NCBI RefSeq assembly: GCF_910594005.1
Contig: NC_057823.1
Span: 102,906,015-102,970,014 of the forward strand
Direction: 5' to 3'
From: Cervus elaphus
Taxonomy: Eukaryota > Chordata > Mammalia > Artiodactyla > Cervidae
Length of the DNA: 64,000 nucleotides
The notes below the pieces were generated by a model. That model had not been told where the DNA came from and ran no database searches. It was given only the letters and a program-made list of their open reading frames with translations. The translations under genes and the position numbers were made by a program. This document shows positions 34,547 to 47,425 of this stretch, piece by piece (within the stretch, counting starts at the first letter, position 1; each line of letters opens with the position of its first letter).

Positions 34547-35718
34547 TATAGTGGTTTGTATTTGTTAATCCCTTACTCCTAATTTATATCCCCCTCCTCC
34601 CTTTTGCCTTTGGTAACCATAAGTTTTCTATGTTTATAGATTTGTTTCTGTTTTGTATATAGATTCATTTGTATTATTTTTTAGACTCCACATATAAGCA
34701 ATCTATGGTATTTGCCTTTGTCTGACTTATTTCAGTTAGCATAATATTATCTAGGTCAACCAATATTGCTGCAAACAGCCATAGTTCATCTTTTTGTAGC
34801 TGAATAAAATTTCATTGCAGATACATACACATTGTCTTAATTCAGTCATCTGCTGAAGGTCACTTAGGTTGTTTCCCTATCTTGAGTATTGCAAATATTG
34901 CTGAACACTGGGATGCAGGTATCTGTTTGCGTTAGTGTTTTTGTTTTTGCTGGATATATACTCAGGAGTGGAATTGCTGGATCATATTTCCAGCTGGAAA
35001 TATGGAAACTGCTGTATCAGTTTCCTTCCATTCTGTTTTCCATGTACCATTTTACAATCCCACCTAGAGTGTGTGAATGCTCCGTTTTCTCCACATATGC
35101 TCCATTTGCAATTTATAGATATTTTGATAATAGTCATTCTGAGAGGTGTGAGGTGATACTGCAATGTGGTTTTAATTTGCATTTCTCTATTGATTTGCAG
35201 TGTAGAGTATCTTATAAGACAGTTAATCATCTGTATGCATTTATTGGAAACATTTCTTCTCAAATCTTCTGACAATATTCAGATTTTTTTTTTAAAAAAT
35301 ATTGATTTGTATGAACTCTGAATATTTTTGAACAAAGTCTCTCGTCACTGTATTGTTTGGAGACATTTTCTTCTGTTTGATAGGTTTTCTTCTCATTTTG
35401 TTGATGTGCAAAAGCTTTTAAGTTAATTAGGTCCCATTTATTTATTTTTGCTTTTCTTTTACCCTGGGAGACTGATCTAAGAAAATATTGCTGCAGTTTA
35501 TGTCAAAGAGTGTTTCAGCTATGTTCTCTTCTAGGAGTTTTATGGTGTCATGTCTTAAATTTAGGCTTTTAATTAATTTAGAATTTACTTTTGCATATGG
35601 TGTGAAGGAATGTTCTAATTTCATTGATTTACATATGGCTGTCAGGCTTTCTTGGCTTTAAAAGACTATCTTTTCTTCATTGTACATTTTTGCCTCCTTT
35701 GTCACTGATTAAATGAGT

Positions 35719-36048
35719 TTAGATGTGTGGGTTTGTTCCTGGATTCTTTATTCTGTTTGTTGATCTATATGTCTGTTTTTGTGCCCACACCATACTTTTG
35801 AATACTAGAATATTGTAGTATATGGTGAAATCTAGGTTACACTTCCAGCTTTGTTCTTTTTTTCTCATGATTACTTTGGAAATTTGCTGTCTTTTGTAGT
35901 TCCATATAAATTTTAGGATTATGTTTTTCTGTTTCTGTGGAAAATGTCCTGGGTATTCAAATAGGAATTGCATTAAATAGGGATTGCTTTGGGTAGAATG
36001 GCCATTGTGATAATATTGATTCATCCAATCCAAGGGATACCTTTCCAT
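35719..36048 (-). pseudogene. L1 ORF2 C-terminal half remnant
   Basis: This 109-codon open stretch contains 'KFIWNYKRQQISKVIMRKKE', matching the L1 ORF2 region downstream of the reverse transcriptase (FIWN-K-PRIAK type). It ends in 'RSTNRIKNPGTNPH', a degraded copy of the DQWNRIE...NPH segment. It is a fragment of a dead element. Confidence 0.85.
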
Positions 36049-36295
36049 TTCTTTGAATCATCTTCAGTTACCCTAATCAATGTTTCATAATTTTCAGCAT
36101 ATAGGTCTTCCACCTTGTTGGTTAAGTTTCTTCCTAGGTGTTTGTTTTAGGTAATTTTAAATGGGATTTGTTTTTTCTCTTTCTGATATTCCATTATTAG
36201 CATATAGAAATGCATCAGATTTCTATATATTAATTTGCAACAGCTGAATTCATTTATTCTAAAAATTTTGGGGTTGAGACTTCAGGGTTTTCTGT

Positions 36296-36697
36296 GTAGA
36301 GTATCACATCAACTGCCATGGCTAACACTTTTACCTCTTCCCTTACAATGGGGATACTTTTATTTCATTTTATTGTCTGATCGCCGTGGCTAAGAGGTCC
36401 AATACTATGTTAAATAGAAACAAAAAGAGTAGAAATCCTTGTCCTGTTTCTGAATTTAGCATAAAAGCTTCCAGTTTTTCACACTTGAGTCTTATGTTGG
36501 TTGTGGGTTTGTCATAAATGGCCTTTATTATGTAGAGGTATGTTTCTTCTATACTCACTGTGATGAGACTTTTTATCGTTAATGGGATGTTGAATTTTGT
36601 CAAATGCTCTTCTTGCATCTGTCAAGATGATCATGTGGTTTTTGCCTTTACTTGTGTTAACGTAACATATTATTGATATCAATTGTTTTATTTGCAC
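36296..36697 (-). pseudogene. L1 reverse-transcriptase core remnant, active site mutated
   Basis: The minus-strand frame 36512-36697 includes 'KNHMIILTDARRAFDKIQHP', matching the first catalytic region (usually D-A-E-K-A-F-D-K-I-Q-H-P) with changes. The next motif, usually FADDMILY, is read at 36296-36317 as 'MAVDVILY', so one catalytic aspartate is valine. The polymerase of this copy could not be active. Confidence 0.8.
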
Positions 36698-39114
36698 ATG
36701 TTGAGCTATCCTTGTGACCCTAGAATGGATCCAACTTGATCATGGTGTATGATACTTTTTATGTATTGTTGGATTTGGTTTGCTAATATTTTATTGAGAA
36801 TTTTTGCATCTATATGCCTCATATTCTTTATATGATTGATAGAATTCCCCTGTAAAAGCCATTCAGTCCTGGACTTTTATTTGTAGGGAGTTTTATTTTT
36901 AGTTACAGCTTCTATTTTACTTGTAGTGATTTGTCTATGCAAGTTGTCTGTTTCTTCTTGACTCACTCTTGGCAGGCTATGTTTCTAGAAATTTGTCTAC
37001 TTTTTCTAGGTTGTCCTATTTGTTGGCATATAACTGTTCATCGAATTTTCTTATGAGATACCACGTGTTTGTTTTCTTCCCAGTTTTCTTTCTGTAGTTG
37101 GTTTCTAATTTCATATTCTATAGTTGGAAAAGATGTTTGATATAATTTCTATCCTCTTAAATTCAGTGAGGCTTGTTGTTGTTTTTTTTTTTCACCTAGT
37201 ATGTGATATATCTTATAGAATGCTCCATGTGCACTTGAAAAAAAAAAGATGTATATTCTGCTTTTTTGAATGTAGTGTCCTGTAGATATGAATTAAGGCC
37301 AACTGATCTATTGTGTCATTTAGGACCTCTGTTACCTTGTTGATTTTCTTTCTGAATGATGTATCCATTGACATAGTTAACATTTAACTATTATTAAATA
37401 TTTATGTATTAATTAATATATTACATATTAAATCCAAATTTGACTGGATTACTGTCAGTTTCCCCTTTTTTGCCTGTTAGTATTGCTTTCTATATTTAGG
37501 TACTCCTGTATTAGTGCATGTATGTTACTGGCTGTAATAGCCTCTTCGGGTATTGACCACTTCATCATTAAATAGCACCATTTTTGCCATTCTACTTTGT
37601 CTGGTCTTTGTTCATTTGACTGAAATGTCTTTCAGTGTGTATGTCTTCTGCCCTGAAGTGAGTCTTTTGTAGGCAGCATGTTGAAGAGTTTTATTATTAT
37701 TATTTTTTTTTAATCCAGTCAGCGACCCTGTGTCTTTTGATTGGAACATTTAGTCCATTGACATTATTGATAGCTAGGTACTTATTGTCATTTTATTCCT
37801 TGTTTTCTGGTTCTTTTCATAGTTCTTCTTTGTTCATTTCCCTTCCTTATGCTTTTCTTTTTGTGGTTTGATTTTGATTTGTAATATATTTGAGTTCCTT
37901 TCTTTCTAATTTTTTGGATCTCTCGTAGTTTTTTGATTCATAGTTAACATGGAGTTCATATATTTTGCTTTAAATCTGCTAGCTTTAAATTGATAATCAT
38001 TGAAGTTCAAATACATTCTCCACAATCTAAATTTTTACTCCCCTCCTCCACATTTTGTGTTTTTTATGTCCTCTTTTACATCTTTATGCTCATCATTTTA
38101 CTGCTGTTATCATTGATTTTACAATTTTTTGATGTGTGCCCTGGCTTATTTCAGTGATGTTCAATCCTTACTATATATTCTCATTTCCTACTGGGATTTT
38201 CCCTTTCCTGTAGATTCTTGCTTCTTTTCCAGTTAGAAAAGACCCTTTAATATTTCTTGTAAGCAACTTTAGTATTGCTGAATATTTTCAGTTTTTGCTT
38301 GTTTGAGAAATTATTTCTATTATATATGACAGTCTTGTTGGTTAGAGTATCCAAGTTCTCAGATTTTTCTCATTCAGAGAAATTAGCTTATGAGAAAGAA
38401 ATCAGTTTATGAGAAGAAATATGTCTTGTGAGGAGTCCCTCATATATGACTGTTTTGTTCTTCTCTGCCTTTAGAATTCTCTCTTTACCCTTTGTTTGTT
38501 ATAATATGTCTTGACTTGGTTTGGATCTATTTGAATTCATCTTGTTTGGGACCCTCTGTCCCTGAATATCTGTTTCCTTCTTTGGGTTTGAGAAGTTTTT
38601 AGCCATACTTTCTTCAGATCCATTTTTAATCCCCTTCTCTCTCTTCTCCATCTGGAACCCCAATTATGCATAACTTGGCATGTCTTATATTATTTTATAG
38701 ATCTCATATGTTGCTTTCATGTTTTAAAAATTTGTTTTTCTGTCTGCTGCCCTGATTGGATTATTTCTATTGTTCTATCTTCCAGATCACTCATTCATTC
38801 TTCTGTATTATTTAGTCAGCTATGTTTCTAGATCACTATTTACATCAGAAATTGAATTGTCATTTTTATATTTGGATCATCTGTTTATTTTCTAGTTCCT
38901 TGTTAAAATGATCTGTCTTTATATTGATACTATTTCTTAATTCAGTTAGCATTTTTTTTTTTTGTCACCTTTTTTAATTCTGTGTGTGGTAGATTACTGA
39001 TCTCTGAGTCATTATTTGTTCTTCCAGGGGATTCTTCTTTCCCTTTTATGTGGAGTAGTTTCTCTGCTTTTTCATTTTACCAACCTTCTCTTTCTCTACG
39101 AATTTAGGAGAAAT

Positions 39115-40545
39115 AGTTATCTATTGTGGTTTCGAAAGGGATTTTTATGTGAGAATATTCCTATGCAGTCTGTGTGTCCACCGTCTCCATGCAAGGGCAG
39201 ACTTCCCCGTGGACACTAACCACGCCTTCCTTAAGGTGTACCGGCCACTGTCCCCTTGGGAGGGAGTGTGGTTGATGGAGGATTTAAACGCATCGTGTGT
39301 GAGCAGGACTTCTCTTCCGCTCCGTGGCTCTTGCTGGCCTGTCAGGGGTGAGATCTGCCGCCATAGTGCTGGAGGAATCATCCTGAGGGTCAGCCCAAGC
39401 CGTCTCTGTCCCCTTTGAGTCTGCAGGGAGCGCTGAAGTGTGTAAGGCGTGTGTGCTCAGAAGTCTCCTGAGCTGTGGAGGAAGCAACAGCCTTACTCCC
39501 AAGGGTGCATCCCTTCACCGATGTGCTCATCCCGGACCGAGTGCAAGGCCCTGGCAGAGAGTGGCCGGGCTGGAACGTTTGCTGGACTGGGGGAGCGGGC
39601 ACTGCGGCTGCGAGAACGGAAGCGACTGCAGATTTCAGAGCTCCGTGGGGTGCGGATGGAGCCAGCACCGTCACTGCCTGCCTTCCGCCCGACACCGCAC
39701 GCCACACCTCTGGGCCTTCGCTCCGCCCCTGTCTCCATCTTCATCCCGCCCCGTCTGCCCCAGATGGAGCGCCAGACGGTGGTGTGGAGAGCGCAGAGCT
39801 GGGAGCAGGCCCGGCCACGGCCTGCGGGGCGTGGGGCTTCTCAAGGCGCCGCTCCCCTCACGAGGACCGCGGCTGCTCCTCCGGGGTCGTACCCCAGGCC
39901 CGGAGGTTGTCTCTGCTTAGTTAGAAGGCGTTGTTTCTGACCCTGCCCCAAGCTGTGAGGTGGAGTGAGAAGGGGTGTTTATCTTCCTTGGAGCGGGGAG
40001 CGCGGTGAGGCGGCGGTCACCAGCGCCGGGCTCTCTCTGCCAGGCTGGTTGCAAGAGAGCGCCCACGCACCGTGTGAGACCAGCGTCTCGGCTTCTCAGC
40101 ACCCCTGTCTTCCCAGCGGCTCGCTCAGCCGCCGGGCAGGCTCGTGTCCGCCACGCAGGGCCCGGACCGGATGCCCCGTCTACGGCTTGGCCTGCTTGCT
40201 CCCGGTCTGCCGGTTATGGACCTTCCCTTCCTTTCAGATGCCTCCCTCTGGGTGGAGGTCTCAACCATATGCCTTTTTGTCCATCCTACCTCATTATGTG
40301 GAACTTTTCCTTGCAGTTTTGGTTGTAAAGGAGTTGTTCGGTCAGTTTCCGGTTGGTTGTCTTGCTGGGAGAATTGTTCCACGTGGAGATGTATTTTTGA
40401 TGTGATTGATGTGTTGGGGGAGGTGAATTCTACATCCTCCACTCCTCCCTATGGGAATGATCCCCAACCAGCACTGTTACTGACTGTATTTAGAATAAAA
40501 TCAACACCTTATTATTATCATCACATTATTATTTAGCTTAATCTT
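39115..40545 (-). promoter_or_regulatory. CpG-dense L1 5'UTR/promoter region
   Basis: A GC-rich island sits within otherwise AT-rich DNA at the 5' end of the antisense L1. CpGs are frequent: six in 39601-39660, six in 40081-40140 and at least seven in 40141-40200. L1 5'UTRs hold the internal promoter. Long, overlapping open frames on both strands (for example 39438-39940) arise from low stop-codon density in GC-rich DNA and are not genes. Confidence 0.7.
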
Positions 40546-43500
40546 TTCCCTGTAATTATTCATGCATGGAGGTCTGTGGATATCAATGCCACATTTTACA
40601 GATTTGCCTGAAGAATAGGGATCTTTTTGAATCTGGCACCGGAGGTAGCCAGAGGAGGTGGCTTCTTAGGTATACTCTTCCTGATTAACTAAATGTTCAT
40701 AATTTTTAAAAGCACAATAAAATGTATTATATTTTTAAGACAAGGCAGGTAAATAATATCAAGTATAGATATAATTGAATTAAATTTATACGGACTAATT
40801 TGTTTCATCATCACCTAAGAGACAGTATCTCTAGATTGATTAATTTACTATATTTTCCTATAAAACAAGCCTGCATTTTACCAGGACCTATCTGTCTTTC
40901 TCATTAAAACTTGAGGTCAGTGAGATTTTTGTATTTGATATCTGTAGAATTCACAATTCCATACAACAAAATAAAGATCTTGCTTTTGGCATGAAGATAT
41001 TTTACATTTTATTTGAAAAAAGGTAAAATTTTAATTTATAAGAAAAGCTGAAGAATGATACTATTAAGTGGGATTGATAGCAATGTCCCTGCTGCAGATT
41101 TCATCTACAGACAATTATTTTTCAGTAATGAATTTTCAAAGAGTGCTGTTGTTGTACAGTGTGTAGATAATGTTTATACATTTGGTATTTAAATGGCTGA
41201 GTTTTACATGAAAGCAATATCACTCTTATGCAAAAAAGGTCTAGTTAGAAAAAAGGCAGAAAGTCTTTAAATTGGAGTAACATTTGAAAATGTACAGAAA
41301 AATGCTTTAACTCAATAAAATTGGACATTTCATTATAACTTATTCATATAAACTATTCAAATTGTTGAGCTGTTTTTGTTCTCATCTTAATTTAACATGA
41401 AATAACAAGCAACTAAATGTTACCTTTGCCAGGTATGATTTAACATAAGATGTTCTGAACTTAGTCAAATGAAAAGTTGAACCAATATTTTCATCTCTGT
41501 AACAGTTTTGTATACAAATTACTGACAACTCAGAAATGTGAGAGCAGAAAATAGGAACTACCAAAGATAGTTTTAATGGTTTAAAGCATAAAATATATTG
41601 AAAAGAAAAATATGTATAATTTAGAAAAACTTTTTTCTCATTAGTGCAAGGAAAGATACATTTTGTTTTATATTTGAAGACTATGAAGCATCCTAAGGAC
41701 TTTTTTTTAATACTTATTTTAACCTTTTAAAGTCTACTTTTTAAAGGAATATTTATTTTACAGACTTTTTATGTGAAAAACTGACTCACTTTCAACCACT
41801 TAAGATTTTGTTAGTCATTAAAAATATTAAGCTATTAGATAGTCATTCAAGGCAGTGTTACAAATGGCTGAGTTATTTTCAATGAAGACTCAATTACATG
41901 TCTTTATTTTTCTTCCCCTTTGATATGAGCAATCATCAGAAACGAAAATCATTTCTGTGATGGACAAAAGACATTTCATATTGACTCTGAGGTTTCCCAA
42001 CGAATGGAGAGGATAATGAAAAATAAAAAGGAGTGAATAAAGAATGTAATGCTTTGTAATCTTGAAATCTATTTTTAAAGAATCTGTAACCGAGATCCAC
42101 TTCTGAATGACACCCTACAACATTATATCTAATGCTTCACCAGAAAGACAGCTTTTCTTTTCAGAAAAGTTTTATCAATTATATATTTCAAAAATGCCAG
42201 GCAGATGAGAGCTTAGTTGGCCTAAACTGTCTTAAATCCCAGCAGGTCAATGGGGCCATTGATTCTGTTATTTAGACATATCATGAATGTGTTATGAATT
42301 GTTGGGTTTTTCTGTCATATGAGGAAAATATCTCAGACAAGATACTTTTGAAAGAATAGTTAGTTTTTCTTTTTTCTTTTTTTTGCTTAAGTTTAATCCT
42401 ACTGTCATTTCTTTTTAGTAACAATCTTAACTTCCTTCAAGTCCTATCATTAGTTCAATAATTTAAGTAAACAATAAGCTCAAAAAAATTGATCCCCCAA
42501 AGCAGACTTTCTTCTGTAGAGACTAAATGACAATTTACAGCATATTTCAATAGTGCATGATTTTTTCACAAATTTCATTAGCACATCATTGATTGCTCAT
42601 TTTTCAGCTCTCAAAACAATTTAACATAGTCTCTTTCATGCAGAGGATAACATATTCATATTATTTGATTTTTGATGAAACCAAATGACCCTTTAAATTT
42701 GCAATAGAGTTCTTTAATTTTGTATGAGTTTCTTTACTGCTGTTCATTTAATTTTCTGTTTCCATTAACCATCTGCAAGCATTTGACTCTATGACAATTA
42801 TTCAGCTGTGCTACATCATGACTGACATATTTAATAAAAAAAAGGAAAAAAAGAGGAGAAAATGGAGGAGGGTTAGGGATCACAAGAGAAAGGAGGAGAA
42901 AGCAATCGAACACAAATGTCACGGTTTGGAATCATGTATTTTCCATTCAGCTGAAACATCTGAGTGGTAATTATTGGTCCAACTGTAAATCTAGCCTAAT
43001 TGCATTTTGTCTTCATTTCTGATAAGCACTTCACGATGATGATGATTACTCTTGCTAAATGCATTCGTTCCATGAATGTTTCCCCACACTGATGGCCACG
43101 GGGCCTTGCAGATAAAGACTGCAGACAAAATGGCTCAATTCTGCTACAGCTAAATCAGTATTGATTTTTTTTTTCCCACTAGAAGAGGGTCTTACTATAT
43201 AGGCCTTTCATTTCTCTGCCTACCCACCACATGGAAGGATTTGGTCAGTATCTATGAGGGTGTACTTTAATTAACTGTCATAACTGAGAGGCCAATCCTG
43301 AGCAATTAGCACTGATTAACTTTGTCACTTATCTGACAAATAAAGAACATTACATCTTGCCTGTTTCCTTAAAGCTTCAATTGAAAAGAACCCCACTGTT
43401 TGATTTAATTTTTCTTTGTACCCTAGAAACCTCTGCTATGTTGATCTAAATAATTTTTGCCTCTTTATACTTAAGCTTTATTTCTTTCCTATTATTGAAT

Positions 43501-44116
43501 ACCCAGTGAGCCTTTTCAATGATGGCATGGGGACAAGCTGTTAACATCTTTTCATAAATCTCTGTATTTCATAGTAGGGCAATTAAGCTAAACATTTAGA
43601 TTTCTACTAGAAATAAATGAGCAAGTGGAAGCAAATGGCTATGGAACTGAAGGCCATTATATGGCTTCAGCATTGCAGTTCAGCTTTTTAAACTCGGTGA
43701 GTGTTCTCACAAAGAAATTCTAGAAACATTGTAGTTCTGGAGGCTTTCTGCGAAAATTTCAGTTACACAGCATCAAGTAAAGGTTATACAGACTGCAAAA
43801 CACATTTAACTATTCATTTGGCTGATTTAGACATTTCATCTAACTTCTTGAAACTTTTATGAGCAATACTCAAATCTACCTTCGCCAATGGGGCAAGGGA
43901 GAAAGACTGTCATCAGGCTTCTGGAAAAACCTCTGAAGAGGGCTTATGATAACCCAGGGCTGAACACCTGCCGATGGTGGATAATAGTGGAAGATGTAAA
44001 AAGCTAATATAAAAAGAAATATGCAGGCTGCAGTCACACAGCAGAAAGAATCTGGTTCTTAATGTCTGGTATAATTATAGGAACATGCAGAAATAAATAA
44101 ATCTTGATAGACTATA
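40546..44116. other. Longest stretch without a recognised interspersed repeat
   Basis: About 3.6 kb of AT-rich sequence in which I recognise no SINE, LINE or LTR and no substantial coding frame (maximum about 60 codons). The part 42940-43440 is the most complex, with homeodomain-type TAAT motifs such as 'taattgcatt', 'ttaattaactg' and 'caattagcact'. Such repeat-free stretches in gene deserts often hold developmental enhancers, but that is inference. Confidence 0.5.
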
Positions 44117-44289
44117 GGGTGCTTCCCTGGTGGCTCAGACAGTAAAGCGTCTGCCTGCAATGCAGAAGACGCGGGTTCAATCCCTGGGTCAGGAAGATCC
44201 CCTGGAGAAGGAAATGGCAATCTACTCCAGTACTCTTGCCTGGAAAATTCCATGGATGCAAGAGCCTGGTGGGCTACAGCCCATGGGGT
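44117..44289 (+). mobile_element. Bov-tA SINE, 3'-truncated
   Basis: The head 'gtgcttccctggtggctcag', the B-box-like 'ggttcaatccc' and the body through 'gggctacagcccatggggta' are present. The final 'cgcaaagagtcggacac' segment is missing, so the end was lost or the copy is internally primed. Confidence 0.93.
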
Positions 44290-44683
44290 AACAATCATAA
44301 AACCATTCTCAGTGGACTGTTATTTGCTTTCCCACCATCTATTCCTCTTTCATCCTGAGATGGCCCCTGATTTCATTTGGTCTTCCATCCTTCCCCCATT
44401 CTCAGTCTATGTGTCCTGAAACTGAGGTTCTGCTCTATGTAAACCAAGTCCATCCTTGAACAAGATTTTCTGGCCACCTGATTCATTTAGGGGTGAAAAC
44501 AAGCTAAGCTAATCCAATCAGAGTGACTCTCAAGGCTCTTTCAAGACAGTATCTCCTTCCACAGGACTGTAACAATGGGGCATCTGTTGTATCCACATAG
44601 CTTGCCCTTTATGCACAGCACAGAATGAAGTGAACATGTTGAAGGTAGAAAGAAAACGGGAGCCAGCACCATCATTTATTTAG
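44290..44683. other. Unclassified DNA
   Basis: No gene or repeat is recognised between two SINEs of opposite orientation. Confidence 0.6.
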
Positions 44684-44880
44684 TGTCAGTTGCTCAGTCG
44701 TGTCTGACTCCTTGTGACCCCACGGACTATTAGCCTGCTAGGCTCCTCTGTCCATGAGATTCTCCAGGCCAGAATACTGGAGTGGGTTGCCATTTCCTTC
44801 TTTAGGACATCTTCCCGACCCAGGATCAAACTTGGGTCTCCCACATTGCAGACAGATTCTTTACTGTCTGAGCCACTCCC
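44684..44880 (-). mobile_element. Bov-tA/BOV-A2 SINE
   Basis: The plus strand reads 'cagttgctcagtcgtgtctg' to 'ttactgtctgagccactccc', the antisense of a Bov SINE with a short degraded head. Confidence 0.92.
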
Positions 44881-45529
44881 ACTAAAGCCTACAATTTACA
44901 TTTGTGCTTATTGAGTCAATACAGTCTCTGGTTGCTTAAGGCAGTTTGCATTGATTTGTCTGTCACCAAAATAGTTAATTATAGAGACTAAATCTATTTG
45001 AGCAAGATTATAGAGCAGCATGAAAAGCAAATAGACATAAGTAAGAAGATGTTCAAACTTTGGTTTGGAGCAGGAACAACTTATCTTCTTCCACTGTCCT
45101 CTTAAGCTTCATTGATTGAGTGTAAACTTGCCTGATCCAGATGAAAATTCTAACGGGATCATGCTTTTACTTCACATTATATATCATAAATAGTCCAAAA
45201 ATCACTTTTAGTCTCAGTGACTCAGAAAAATAAGATTGCCCAGTCCCATAGAAGAATAAAAACTCTAAGCATGCCTCCCTATTCAGTCTTTCTTTCCTTC
45301 TTTTTTACCAGCTTCACAATGAAAATACATACAAGAAAAAACACGGTTCTTTATTTATCTCCATCTTGTTGTTTGTCTTCATTAACTGTGGCTTCAGAAC
45401 TGGGTGATTAGGGCCATGAGGCTTAGGATGAACTTTGGGGAAATAAAAGAGGGGAAACCAGTTTATTTAGTTACCACTGATACAATAGACATAGACAAGA
45501 TGGAGTGACATTGAATTGGGTAAGAAAAA
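44881..45529. other. Unclassified DNA
   Basis: No gene or repeat is recognised. Confidence 0.6.
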
Positions 45530-45722
45530 TGGCTCCAGAGTCAGAAAAATGGTTAGCATCTCTTCAATGTTTCAAGGTCTATGCCTTCAGGGTAAGTTGC
45601 TAAACTTTAGCCTTTACAGCTTGGGATGAAGCCTATCTTTCAGAGCTGCTGTAAGAAATACAAGATCAATGTCCACAATGGGCTTCCCCATCATAGATGC
45701 TTAGTAAATTGTTAACATTATT
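45530..45722 (+). mobile_element. MIR SINE, diverged
   Basis: 'cagggtaagttgctaaactt' corresponds to the MIR core segment (GGGCAAGTTACTTAACCT). 'agagctgctgtaagaaatac' and 'catagatgcttagtaaattg' follow in the expected order. MIR is an ancient mammalian SINE. Identity is low. Confidence 0.6.
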
Positions 45723-45808
45723 TGGGAAGATTTATTAGCAGGGAGTGCAAGCAAATGAAGAATGATTACTTAGTTTGAAGTGTTATGATTTTCCATGTGA
45801 AAAAAGGT

Positions 45809-45840
45809 AAAAAAAAAAAAAAGAGAGAGAGAGAGAGAAA
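45809..45840. repeat. A-run followed by (GA)n
   Basis: Fourteen A residues are followed by about nine GA units. Confidence 0.97.
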
Positions 45841-46739
45841 ATCAATGTTATAGACTTATTCTAAACATTTTGAACCAGGAGTTAATTATTTCTGAGAAGG
45901 GGAAAAAATAACTACAGCCTAGCAATGAGGCTTAAGCCCTTGGTGAGGAGCTGGCAGTCTCGGCATCCCTGAGAGTACATTGAAGAGTGCTTTGCACGCA
46001 GTATCAGTAACTCCCTAACTAGCACATTCATAGCTGTTGGCCAAATACCCTATATAAGCAAATGTGATGAATATCAGAGACGACAACATGTTGTGCTTTT
46101 CCGAAAAAATATTACTTTGTGTCTCATTTGCAAACACAGCAAACTAAAACTCATCTCAGCAATGATTTCCTTCCTCAAGGAGTGATGCTTGTACACGACT
46201 GCACGCTCCTACAATTCTTTGTGTATTGCATTAATGTACTTTGTAAATTGCACTGCCACATGCACCATAAACCATTTACTTTTTCAACTCTGGGTGTTCA
46301 GGTTCCACAACTAGATATGTGTTAACGGTTGAAATATCAGTAGATTGGACCTGTTTGACAGTAAGGAGTTTATTTAAATTACTCCTGTCTCTAAATGAAG
46401 AGCGTATTTCCCCCTCATACAGGAATATATAGGGAATTTGTACATGAAATATACTCTTGATGAAAAGCATGTATTGTTTTGAAAATGAGAAATTAAGAAA
46501 CATTATTGTGAAGTATGATTGTTATCATAAAATAGAAAATAAGTTGATTAATATGACTATTATCATCAAAAAATTTAAAATTTGCTTATTATCTTGAAAA
46601 TAATGGAGAATGCTTAGGCTGGATCTATAGGTAGATGCTGGAGATTACTTTGAGGGTTAGAGGCTTTACTAGTTTTTTATAAAACTAATTTTTATATACA
46701 TAAAAAATTATCCCAGACAGCAATAAACAATGTAAACAA
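45841..46739. other. Unclassified AT-rich DNA
   Basis: No gene or repeat is recognised. The frames at 46119-46503 overlap on opposite strands and show no motif. Confidence 0.6.
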
Positions 46740-47350
46740 AAAAAAAATTGTATAAAGCAATACACATGTATTGCCTCACGGTTTCTGTGGGACAGGAATC
46801 TGGGCATAGCTTTGTTGCACCGTTTGCTCGTCAGGGTCTCAAAACACAGAAGTAAAAGTGGTCACCACGCCGCATTCTTTTTTGTTGCTGAGGGCCCTCT
46901 TCCAAACCCATGTGGTTGTTAGCAGGATTCCTTTCCTTTTGACTGCCTGACTGAGGGTCCATTTTCATACTGGCTACTAACTGGAGGCTATGCTTACTTC
47001 CTAAGCGCCCAGCAGGTCCTCGCCCTTTGATCTCTGCATACACACTTGGCTCACGTGGCTTCTCAAGGCCATTCAGAAACCATAAATGGCCTCCCGGAAG
47101 GTCCCCATCTGTCCTTCACAGAGCTTGCTTGATTAGGTCAAGACCCCAGGATAACCTCCCATCTTAATTCAGTCAAAGACAACTGACTCGTGGCTTTAAT
47201 TATATCTGAAAAAATGTATCATACAGTTTTTCATACATTGTATCATAGAGTTTAACCTCATCGTATTCAAGGGCCCTTCCCACCAGTAAGGACAGAGATT
47301 ACAGAAGCCGTGTACTCCAGTGCTTGTGAGCCTTGGGGACAATCTAGAAT
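46740..47350 (+). mobile_element. LTR resembling the MLT1/MaLR group
   Basis: 'cacggtttctgtgggacagg' followed by 'aatctgggcatagctttgtt' and 'cccatgtggttgttagcagg' resembles the widely shared ERVL-MaLR LTR body, and the end 'acaatctagaattctgc' is compatible. Boundaries and subfamily are uncertain. It could also be a DNA-transposon-like relic, but the order of shared segments favours an LTR. Confidence 0.5.
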
Positions 47351-47425
47351 TCTGCTTACAAAAGAACTTACTGGAAAAATATATCCTTAATCAAGACTAA
47401 CTTTCTTTCCCCAAATATAGATGCC

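Larger units (their letters stand above)
34547..40545 (-). mobile_element. Second nearly full-length antisense L1 with CpG-rich 5'UTR
   Basis: The minus strand runs from a GC-rich 5'UTR (about 39115-40545), through an ORF1 region (about 37850-39100), to ORF2 endonuclease and reverse-transcriptase remnants and a 3' end near 34547. It totals about 6 kb. Unlike the L1 at 3022-9890 it has no SINE inside. The 3'-most segment and tail are eroded. ORF2 pieces are visible at 35719-36048 and 36370-36697, all frame-broken. The reverse-transcriptase FADD position is mutated. Confidence 0.9.

Noticed and set aside
39438..39940. Long plus-strand open frames of 149-163 codons in the GC-rich region
   Set aside because: Three overlapping frames on the same strand and further frames on the other strand are all open at once, as expected from GC-rich DNA with few stops. 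The position is an L1 5'UTR and no protein motif is seen.
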